Shown here piece after piece: positions 1-5,583 of a stretch of 6,990 nucleotides of DNA (the stretch's first letter is position 1; each line of letters begins with the position of its first letter). The DNA lies in the NCBI GenBank assembly GCA_013043995.1, contig JABEVL010000304.1, forward strand, positions 1 through 6,990, given 5' to 3'. A program made the position numbers and the translations under genes. This DNA is from Spirochaetales bacterium. GTDB taxonomy: Bacteria > Spirochaetota > Spirochaetia > JABEVK01. The notes below the pieces were generated by a model. It saw nothing but the letters and a program-made list of their open reading frames with translations, did not search any database and had not been told where the DNA came from.

Positions 1-887
1 CACTTCCTGATCTGAAAAAAAGTTTTCAAGGCCTGCCAGGGCGCTTGGTGACAGCGGAAACTGTAGGCTGGAAAGCGCGACAGGGGAAGGTCGGCGGCTT
101 CTCCGTCAAAACGGATCGCAAGATTTTTGAGATAAAAGAACTTGTAAGAGGCGTCAAAGGTGACGTTGCTCAGCGGCAAAACCGACCTGTAGTCAAGGCG
201 AAAATCCTGGAATTGAAGGGTCCGATCACCCCAAAAGCGGATCCGCGAGCCCCAGTCCGCCTTTTGCCAAAAGGGATTGACGATCAGTGCGTCAAAACCC
301 CCGCTTTGAAGAAACAGCGGACGGTGGTAGATTCCTGAATAATCCCAGGGAAAAAGGACCTCCTGGGACTCTCTTTCGGCGGCAAGGGTCAGGATCCTGA
401 AGCGTCCCGACTGCCGGGCCGGCACGGTTCGCGACGGAACGGCCTCACCTTCTGCCGTAAAAAGCTCGGGAGCCAGACATAAGACTGAATTCTCGCCCAC
501 GAGGTTCACGAGCTTGGTCAAGCTCGTCCCTGCGGGGAAGCGCTGATCGTCCCAAAGAACCAGGAAGTGCTCCGAGGTGAGTTCTTCGACGGCAAGATTG
601 ATTTTTTCTCCGGGGTTCAACGAGGTCGAGGTCACCAAAAACTTCACCTGGGGAAAGCGTTCCAAAAGGGACTCCATGTCGAGTTTGACAGGAGGATCTT
701 CGACGCAGACAATGTCGGAAAAGCCCAAGCTGACAAGGTCTTCAAGAACTTCAGACCTGAAAATCCAGCTCGACCGCGTGAGCAAAACAATCCCCAAGGC
801 GGGAGCGGAACGAAGACTTCCCGTGGTCGAAGAGAGGACGCTGTAGGTGGAGGCTCGGGTCTTAGAAAAAGAAGGTGTAGTACTCAT
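1..887 (-). CDS. Degenerate family-2-like glycosyltransferase, 3' end outside window
   Basis: Reading the minus strand from ATG 887-885 gives 295 codons with no stop, running off the left edge, so the C-terminus is missing. The N-terminal ~26 residues are Ser/Thr-rich and look unstructured. A likely GT-A (glycosyltransferase family 2-type) core follows: a hydrophobic first strand (GIVLLTRS, 32-39), a KINLAVEEL segment (95-103) where the family usually has its 'N-x-G-x-x-x-A' helix, then LVLWDD (109-114) at the place of the metal-binding DXD motif. Further on come an FPWDYSGIYHRP stretch (179-190), GGFD (196-199) and a FWQKADWGSRIRFWG block (206-220), resembling the 'GGFDE...ED.D...R....G' acceptor-side signature of GT2 enzymes. 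The usual ED acid pair is replaced by KAD. The start lies 26 bases inside the upstream spiro-SPASM gene and has no well-spaced Shine-Dalgarno sequence, so translational coupling is likely. The fold assignment is from motif spacing only; donor and acceptor are unknown. It could also be a non-catalytic GT-A homologue. Confidence 0.72.
   Translation of the reverse strand, partial: MSTTPSFSKTRASTYSVLSSTTGSLRSAPALGIVLLTRSSWIFRSEVLEDLVSLGFSDIVCVEDPPVKLDMESLLERFPQVKFLVTSTSLNPGEKINLAVEELTSEHFLVLWDDQRFPAGTSLTKLVNLVGENSVLCLAPELFTAEGEAVPSRTVPARQSGRFRILTLAAERESQEVLFPWDYSGIYHRPLFLQSGGFDALIVNPFWQKADWGSRIRFWGDRTLQFQDFRLDYRSVLPLSNVTFDASYKFFYLKNLAIRFDGEAADLPLSRFPAYSFRCHQAPWQALKTFFQIRK
508..527. repeat. Perfect 8-base inverted repeat inside the glycosyltransferase-like gene
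   Basis: ACGAGCTT (508-515) and AAGCTCGT (520-527) are exact reverse complements around a four-base loop GGTC. It lies within codons for SLTKLV (residues ~122-127), so it may be chance. No T run follows on either strand, so it is not a terminator by itself. Confidence 0.6.
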
Positions 888-2361
888 CGCAAAGACGGCA
901 TACCTCAGGGTAGTCTTGTTGAGCGTGGCGGGCAAAAGCGGACTCGCCGGCCTTCCAGATCGTCTCCCAGCTTTCCACGCCCGCCTGACCGAGGATCAGG
1001 TGACGGTCCAGGGCGTCGCGGCAGGGCACCACCTTACCGTCAAGGAAAACGGCCAGGTCCCTTTGCAGGTGCCAGCAAGGGTGACGTTTCCAAGGGGAAA
1101 GGTCGGCCGGCTTGCGCTGAGGAAGGGTGCCACCAAAAAAATTGTACTTAAGTATGATCGCCTGCCCCGCTTTTTCTTTCCAAAAACGGTAGAAGGATTC
1201 GGTTTCTTCTTCGGTTTCATTCATCCTGACAGTTTGCGGCCAAACGTGACCCGGGAAAAGTTCGATCAAACGGTGGGTTGCGGCCTGAGCCTCGGCAAAC
1301 CCCTCCCCGCGAATTTGCGCGTAGGTCGTCTCGACGTTGGAATCCAGTTCGACGATCCAGTCCAATCGTCCCTCAGCCTCTTTCGACAGGATTATAAGGT
1401 CGTCATCCTTCCAACCTAGCCCAGAAGTCTCGACGACAAGCCGGACACCCGGAACAGCCCAGGCCCGGCGCGCCAGGTTTAAAAAGTCAGGATGCAGCGA
1501 GGGTTCACACCAGAAAGAAGGCATGACGGTCAGTCCACCTGCCCATTCCGCTGCCGAAGCGACCCACGACGAAAAAACGTCGAGATCAAGGAAGTCGCGG
1601 GCATTCAGGGCCTGGGGCCGAAATTGAAGCAGGGGCGACCAGAGCGGAGCCTGAAGAACTCCCGCTGAAATCTGGACGAGAAGCGTCGCAGGGAGGGTTC
1701 GATGCTGAACGGGGTTGCTGCGCAGGGCTTCAAGAAACTGCTTCAAATCCCCCGAAGCACGCTCCTGCCAGCGTTCTAAAAGCACGAAATTCCTTAAGGA
1801 GTCGGCGCGAAAACTCAGCCTTTCCATCCTCAAGTCGACGGGAGAGAGTTCAGTCTCGACGTCAAACGCATTGATATCGCGGGATACAAGAAGAAACCAC
1901 CAGGGCCGAGGGCGGCGGGCAGTTTCCTTTTGGGCAAAACTTCTCAACGTCGGGATAATTTTAGGATCGAGGACCTCAGGAGCGAGCCCTTGTGGAAAAC
2001 CGTCGGCAAAAGTGTATTCGGCGCGGTAGTCGCGGTGCAGTTCCAAAAGCCTCGTAATGAGCTCGGGACGGACCAGTGGTTCGTCGGCCCACAACCAGAC
2101 CAGTTCGTCAAATCCCGAAGTCAGCCTTTCGACGACAGTCTCGACACCTGCAGGCCCCTCTTCAATAGCCACCCACCTTCGGTCTTTAAACCATTCCTGG
2201 GGAACACCCATTGAATCGTGGGGTCCCAGCCAAACGATTTCAGCCTCGGGCAGGGCCTGCCTTGCCGCAGCCTCGACCCAAAGATCCAAGGTTCGGTTTC
2301 CCAGCGGCCTTTTCCACAAAGCTTGAGGTGTAAACGCGGCGATTACGATCAAAGTTTTCAT
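862..2361 (-). CDS. Spiro-SPASM protein: nucleotidyltransferase-like domain, radical-SAM-like region without cluster cysteines, SPASM domain
   Basis: The 499-residue product matches the spirochaete-only 'spiro-SPASM' family, whose members are about 500 residues; this is recalled, not searched. Residues 1-200 resemble CMP-sugar/SpsF-type nucleotidyltransferases: KRPLGNRTL (17-25), LWADEPLVRPELI (90-102, like the 'DEPL.dpelid' motif of CMP-KDO synthetases) and FDVETELSPVDLR (166-178, like the 'DIETEISP.DLR' motif). Residues ~224-420 look like a radical-SAM TIM barrel, with CEPSLHP (285-291) at the place of the GGEP motif and LVVETSG (308-314) after it. The CxxxCxxC that binds the catalytic [4Fe-4S] cluster is absent: no cysteine precedes residue 285. 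The SPASM domain is at ~424-495, with Cys429, Cys447, Cys488 and Cys491, enough for one auxiliary Fe-S cluster. ATG 2361 is preceded by AGGA five bases upstream. The 3' end overlaps the glycosyltransferase-like gene. Family assignment is fairly sure; function is unknown, and a role in sugar-nucleotide or glycan chemistry is inference. Confidence 0.88.
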   Translation of the reverse strand: MKTLIVIAAFTPQALWKRPLGNRTLDLWVEAAARQALPEAEIVWLGPHDSMGVPQEWFKDRRWVAIEEGPAGVETVVERLTSGFDELVWLWADEPLVRPELITRLLELHRDYRAEYTFADGFPQGLAPEVLDPKIIPTLRSFAQKETARRPRPWWFLLVSRDINAFDVETELSPVDLRMERLSFRADSLRNFVLLERWQERASGDLKQFLEALRSNPVQHRTLPATLLVQISAGVLQAPLWSPLLQFRPQALNARDFLDLDVFSSWVASAAEWAGGLTVMPSFWCEPSLHPDFLNLARRAWAVPGVRLVVETSGLGWKDDDLIILSKEAEGRLDWIVELDSNVETTYAQIRGEGFAEAQAATHRLIELFPGHVWPQTVRMNETEEETESFYRFWKEKAGQAIILKYNFFGGTLPQRKPADLSPWKRHPCWHLQRDLAVFLDGKVVPCRDALDRHLILGQAGVESWETIWKAGESAFARHAQQDYPEVCRLCDEYYTFFF

Positions 2362-2366
2362 GCCGA

Positions 2367-2370
2367 TCCT
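2367..2370 (-). promoter_or_regulatory. Ribosome binding site of the spiro-SPASM gene
   Basis: AGGA on the minus strand, five bases before ATG 2361. It supports this start codon, which also gives a hydrophobic first beta strand (MKTLIVIAAF) as expected for a nucleotidyltransferase-like domain. Confidence 0.5.
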
Positions 2371-2393
2371 ATCATCGACAGAAATGCCGTTTT

Positions 2394-2422
2394 GGACAAG
2401 CGGAATGGACGAGCCCTGTCAA
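2394..2422 (-). promoter_or_regulatory. Candidate promoter for the spiro-SPASM gene
   Basis: On the minus strand a perfect TTGACA (-35) sits at 2422-2417, followed after 17 bases by TTGTCC (2399-2394), a poor -10. A start near 2387 would give a ~26-base leader that contains the AGGA ribosome binding site. A second pair, TTGTCC (2399-2394) with GATGAT (2376-2371), has matching 17-base spacing, but its start would fall downstream of that ribosome site, so I prefer the first. The -35 lies inside the opposing xseA candidate promoter. Confidence 0.25.
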
Positions 2423-2434
2423 AATCGGTATGCT
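2406..2434 (+). promoter_or_regulatory. Candidate sigma-70-type promoter of xseAB, possibly leaderless
   Basis: TGGACG (2406-2411) and TATGCT (2429-2434) each match the consensus at 4 of 6 positions, with 17-base spacing. The predicted transcription start, about seven bases after the -10, falls on or next to the xseA ATG at 2441. No Shine-Dalgarno sequence lies in the preceding ~20 bases, which fits a leaderless transcript. The match is moderate and could be chance. Confidence 0.35.
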
Positions 2435-2440
2435 GACGCC

Positions 2441-3640
2441 ATGCCCACACCCCTCGTTCTAACCGTCAGCCAACTGACGGCGGGGATCAAAGAGTTACTC
2501 GAAACCGGCTTCACGGACCTGATCATCGAAGGGGAAGTCTCGGGTCTGGCCTCAACGTCAGGAAAAAACCTCTATTTTTCCCTGAAGGACGAGAACGCCC
2601 TCCTGACGGTCGTTTGGTTTTCCTCGGCCTCCCGTCCAGGGGCGACGCCCCCTGCCGATGGGGACAGGGTCCGCGTTTGGGGAAGAATCTCCGTCTACGA
2701 ACCCCAAGGGCAGTACCAGCTCGTCGTTTCCCGTGTCGAAGCGTTGGGGATCGGCGATATTTTGGCCCGATTGGAACGATTAAAGAAAAAGCTCGAGTCC
2801 GAAGGTCTGTTTGACCCTCAAAAACGCCGCTCCATTCCTCCTTATCCCCGGGTGATCGGCTTGGTGACGAGCTCCAGCGGGGCCGCCCTTCAGGATATGC
2901 TGAGGATTTTCCTCCAGCACAACGTTCCGGCCACCGTCAGGATCTTTCCTGTTCCCGTTCAAGGCCAAGAGGCACCCACTAAAATCGTCCAGATGCTGAA
3001 TTACGTCAGCACCCGGAAACTGGCCGACGTGCTGATACTAGGCCGCGGGGGCGGCTCTCTCGAAGACCTCTTGGCATTTTCCGACGAGTCCGTCGTCCGT
3101 GCCGTTGCGTCCTGCGAAATTCCCGTGATCAGTGCCGTGGGACACGAGACCGACTCTCCCCTCACCGCCTGGGCTGCCGATCAACGAACCCCCACCCCAA
3201 CCGCCGCTGCCGAGCTTCTGGCGCGCCCTTGGGCGGTCCTTTTGCAAACCCTTCACCAGCTTCGGAACGAGATGCTCAGTTCGCTGCACTGGCGTCTGGA
3301 CCGGGCTCAAGCAGCATTGCGCGATTTTAGGCCTGAACGACTGGAAGAAACCTTCCGCCGTCTGGTTCAACCCCGCTACCAGCGGCTCGATGACGCCAAG
3401 GAAACCCTGGTGCACCGCTGGAAGGAGCGGTTGTTCCAGCTCAGAAGCCGGCTTGAAATTGCAGGAGCGACCCTTTCGGCTCTCAGTCCCTGGTCAGTGC
3501 TGGATCGAGGGTGGGCCTTGGTCAGCACGGAGTCCGGCAGTCTCGTGACCAGTTCGCAGGGACTCGCCCCCGGGGACTCTCTTTGGGTGAAATGGAAAGA
3601 CTCCCAGGTCCGCGTCGAAGTAAAGGAGATCCACCGATGA
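2441..3640 (+). CDS. xseA: Exodeoxyribonuclease VII large subunit
   Basis: Catalytic subunit of exonuclease VII, which degrades single-stranded DNA from both ends to short oligonucleotides, with XseB as partner, in the cytoplasm. The 399-residue product has an N-terminal OB-fold (about 5-100, with LTVSQLTAGIKELLE at 7-21 and EGEVSG at 30-35) and the nuclease domain from ~120. Family motifs are intact: TSSSGAALQDM (143-153), GRGGGSLEDLLAF (201-213), GHETD (234-238) and DQRTPTPTAAAEL (247-259). Asp152, His235 and Asp238 sit where I recall essential E. coli residues. A helical, charged segment (~270-345) precedes the conserved C-terminal LSPWSVLDRGWALV (348-361) and GDSLWVKW (378-385). The helical segment looks shorter than in E. 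coli, explaining the modest length. The frame is open back to an ATG at 2360, but homology starts just after 2441, so I chose 2441; ATG 2405 would add 12 residues. The stop overlaps the xseB start. Confidence 0.95.
   Translation: MPTPLVLTVSQLTAGIKELLETGFTDLIIEGEVSGLASTSGKNLYFSLKDENALLTVVWFSSASRPGATPPADGDRVRVWGRISVYEPQGQYQLVVSRVEALGIGDILARLERLKKKLESEGLFDPQKRRSIPPYPRVIGLVTSSSGAALQDMLRIFLQHNVPATVRIFPVPVQGQEAPTKIVQMLNYVSTRKLADVLILGRGGGSLEDLLAFSDESVVRAVASCEIPVISAVGHETDSPLTAWAADQRTPTPTAAAELLARPWAVLLQTLHQLRNEMLSSLHWRLDRAQAALRDFRPERLEETFRRLVQPRYQRLDDAKETLVHRWKERLFQLRSRLEIAGATLSALSPWSVLDRGWALVSTESGSLVTSSQGLAPGDSLWVKWKDSQVRVEVKEIHR
3625..3628 (+). promoter_or_regulatory. Ribosome binding site of xseB, inside the end of xseA
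   Basis: GGAG (within AAAGGAGA) lies eight bases before ATG 3637. It fixes the xseB start at 3637 rather than the in-frame ATG at 3511, which would add 42 residues absent from the family. Confidence 0.8.
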
Positions 3641-3876
3641 AAAGTTTTGAAGAAAGGCTGGAACGCCTAGAGAAAATCACGGCAGAACTCAAGTCCAACG
3701 AGACGCCGCTCACCGATGCGCTGGCCCAATTTGAAGAAGGCGTCAAATTGGCGCGAAGTCTTGAAAAAGACTTGGAAAAAATGGAAAAGAAAGTTGAGGT
3801 TCTGCTCTCAGGCCAGGAAAATCCCTCCGCCGAGGCTGAACCCAATTTTGAACTCTTTTCAGACCTGCCCGAATAG
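3637..3876 (+). CDS. xseB: Exodeoxyribonuclease VII small subunit
   Basis: The 79-residue product is the small, all-helical subunit that binds several-fold to the XseA helical arm and is needed for stable, controlled exonuclease VII activity. It shows the family pattern: FEERLERLEKITAEL (4-18), then a short turn, then PLTDALAQFEEGVKLAR (24-40) and a second charged helix to ~57. Length is normal for the family. After residue 58 comes an acidic, probably disordered tail (SGQENPSAEAEPNFELFSDLPE region). The ATG overlaps the xseA TGA as ATGA, and a strong Shine-Dalgarno lies eight bases upstream, so the two subunits are made from one transcript and probably coupled in translation. The assignment rests on the helix pattern plus its place directly after xseA. 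Confidence 0.95.
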   Translation: MKSFEERLERLEKITAELKSNETPLTDALAQFEEGVKLARSLEKDLEKMEKKVEVLLSGQENPSAEAEPNFELFSDLPE

Positions 3877-3877
3877 C

Positions 3878-3920
3878 GCCAACCACCGGCCTGCGCCGGT
3901 TGGCACTTGCTGGGGGTTTT
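3878..3920 (+). terminator. Hairpin between the convergent xseB and protease genes, likely terminator
   Basis: The hairpin spans 3878-3904. GCCAA pairs with TTGGC (outer) and CCGGC with GCCGG (inner), with a three-base bulge on the 5' side and a four-base loop CTGC. It starts two bases after the xseB stop. A short T run (3917-3920) comes 12 bases after the stem, so it is not a textbook intrinsic terminator in the plus direction. On the minus strand no T run follows. It may act in both directions, or only protect mRNA ends; its position between convergent stops is the main argument. Confidence 0.5.
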
Positions 3921-5583
3921 AGATCATCTGGCGGGCCGTTAGAGGAGCCGCCAGCTCAACCATGCTTTCCAAGTAGCCGCCCAGCCGTTTTTTGATGTCC
4001 AGCAGCACCATAAACATCTTTGTCCGTTCGTCGATCCCAGAGTCTTTGACGATGATCGGATCGCCCGAAGTGAGGCCCAGCTCATCTCCGGCTGACCCTG
4101 CAAAAACCTTGACCACGTGGAACGACTGATCGACGGGGGTGCCTGTGTCGTCAACGACGATTCCAAAGGCCAGAGGCAGGATGTTTGCCATCAGGTCTTC
4201 GTTGACCACGCGCTTGAGGGGCTCATCGGGACGTTTTTGCAAGGAACACCAGATTCTTTGGGGTTTTCCGTCTCGAACGATGTCTAAAGGAACGACAGCG
4301 TTGAGCCCATAGGCAAGAACGAGGTTCTGAATGGTCGAAATATCGTTGACCTTCACTCCCGCAAAACCCACAAGGCGGTCCCCCACCTTCAAACCCGCCC
4401 AGTCCGCGGGACTTTGCGGGGTGACATAGGTGACTTCCAAGCCGATCATGTCCTCGACCAGACCTGCACCGATCCAGGGTACCGAAACAGCTCCGTGGGC
4501 TGCCTTCAAAAGGGGCAGCATCTTTTGCACGACTTCACCGGGGATGGCGAAATTGACGCCCTGAAACTGCTGAATTCCAGCAAAAACGATGCCCACGACC
4601 TGTCCCTTTTCGTTCACCAAGGGACCGCCGCTGTTGCCGGGGTTCACCGCCACGTCGACTTGGATGACGTTGCTCATCGGAAGAAGGGGGCGGCGGGTGG
4701 CCGAGACGATGCCCTGGGTCATGGTCGCGTCAAAACCGCCGGGTGAACCCAAGGCAACGACTTTTTCACCTGGAACCAACGTCGGCCCCGGTGAAAACTG
4801 GAAAACGTAAGGGGGCTTGTACTCTACCTTGAGCAAAGCAAGATCGTGGTTGAGGTCCCACGCAACGACCTTAGCCGGGAGACTTTCTCCACGGGAATTG
4901 GGAAGTTTAATCGTCAAGCGGGCGTAGCCCTTGTAGTCGGGGTCGACCATGCTGGCGATGACGTGATGGTTCGTCAAAAGGTAGCCGTCTTTGGTGATGA
5001 AAAATCCGCTTCCCAGCATGATGTCAGGGACAGCTGCGCCATTCACCATCCGCAAGCCCCTGTTCACGATCACGGTAGCCGTTCCCTTGAGCCAGTTCTG
5101 GGGATCGTTGGTTTCAGGATTTTCGACGGGTACAGGAGGCCAGTTTCCTGCCGAGGTCTGGGGGACAAACGCACTGCCCGCGGGCAACTGGGTAAAAAGC
5201 GCTTCCACTTCGGAGTCCGACCGCGCTTCCAGCTTCTTTCCCTCTTTCAAGGCTTTTTCTTGGGCGAGCTTGAGCGCCGCCAAAAGCTTCTTTTCAACCT
5301 CGTTTTTCTGGGCAGAGGCTTCAGGATGATTCAGAAGCAAAATCGCCGCGCGCGACAACTCGCCGGCGCTCACGGCCTCCTGGGCCTTGTCCACGACGCT
5401 GGGAAGCGGCCAAGAGGCATAAACCCTGGGAACCGTCGAAACGGTCTTGCAGGAAGTCAAAAAGGACAGGGGAAGGAGGAGCAAAAAAGCCGCAAAAGGA
5501 AACAGAACGATCCGAGAATTTTTTCGTGACGTTCGGAAAAAAGACGAAAAAGAACCCAACCGGGGAGCCGAGCCTAGTGCCAT
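3919..5583 (-). CDS. HtrA/DegP-like lipoprotein serine protease with PDZ domains
   Basis: The 554-residue product begins with a basic n-region (to ~24), a hydrophobic stretch (VLFPFAAFLLLLPLSFL, 26-42) and LTSC with Cys45 as probable lipidation site, so it should be a membrane-anchored lipoprotein. Residues 60-130 are helical and Lys/Glu-rich. The chymotrypsin-fold protease domain (~165-360) has the full triad: His207 in TNHHV, Asp247 in NHDLALLKV and Ser318 in NPGNSGGPL, plus GSGFFI (191-196) and the ALGSPGG loop (277-283). A PDZ domain follows (~370-450: WIGAGL, SPADWAGLKVGDRLVGF), then a second, divergent PDZ-like segment (~468-554: VVKVFAGSAGDELGLTSGDPI). The frame is open to an ATG at 5715, but ATG 5583 is preferred: GGGAG lies eight bases upstream and the signal peptide is then near normal length. 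The gene overlaps the end of the upstream repeat-protein gene by 10 bases, suggesting one operon. Its likely role is envelope protein quality control; whether it is a true DegP cannot be said. Confidence 0.9.
   Translation of the reverse strand: MALGSAPRLGSFSSFFRTSRKNSRIVLFPFAAFLLLLPLSFLTSCKTVSTVPRVYASWPLPSVVDKAQEAVSAGELSRAAILLLNHPEASAQKNEVEKKLLAALKLAQEKALKEGKKLEARSDSEVEALFTQLPAGSAFVPQTSAGNWPPVPVENPETNDPQNWLKGTATVIVNRGLRMVNGAAVPDIMLGSGFFITKDGYLLTNHHVIASMVDPDYKGYARLTIKLPNSRGESLPAKVVAWDLNHDLALLKVEYKPPYVFQFSPGPTLVPGEKVVALGSPGGFDATMTQGIVSATRRPLLPMSNVIQVDVAVNPGNSGGPLVNEKGQVVGIVFAGIQQFQGVNFAIPGEVVQKMLPLLKAAHGAVSVPWIGAGLVEDMIGLEVTYVTPQSPADWAGLKVGDRLVGFAGVKVNDISTIQNLVLAYGLNAVVPLDIVRDGKPQRIWCSLQKRPDEPLKRVVNEDLMANILPLAFGIVVDDTGTPVDQSFHVVKVFAGSAGDELGLTSGDPIIVKDSGIDERTKMFMVLLDIKKRLGGYLESMVELAAPLTARQMI

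Noticed and set aside
508..538. Two adjacent small hairpins, considered as a terminator or structured RNA
   Set aside because: They lie inside a coding frame, lack a T run, and the second stem is only four base pairs.
567..1151. A 194-codon plus-strand ORF across the junction of the two left-hand genes
   Set aside because: The product is low-complexity Arg/Gly/Pro-rich sequence typical of an antisense shadow; both genes on the minus strand explain the region.
847..1419. A 190-codon plus-strand ORF antisense to the spiro-SPASM gene
   Set aside because: It lies wholly opposite a gene with recognisable domains, and its translation shows no motif. Long shadow frames are common at this base composition.
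868..2361. Calling the spiro-SPASM protein an active radical-SAM enzyme
   Set aside because: No cysteine occurs before residue 285, so the CxxxCxxC needed for the SAM-cleaving cluster is absent.
2387..2403. Imperfect inverted repeat CCG...CGG in the divergent intergenic region, considered as an operator
   Set aside because: The stem is only six pairs including one G-T pair, which is easily chance in a sequence of this composition.
2360..2440. N-terminal extension of XseA to the upstream ATG at 2360
   Set aside because: The extra 27 residues are unlike the family, overlap the start of the divergent gene and have no ribosome binding site.
4846..5529. A 227-codon plus-strand ORF antisense to the protease
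   Set aside because: The protease reading has an intact catalytic triad and lipobox; the antisense translation has no domain or plausible start signal.
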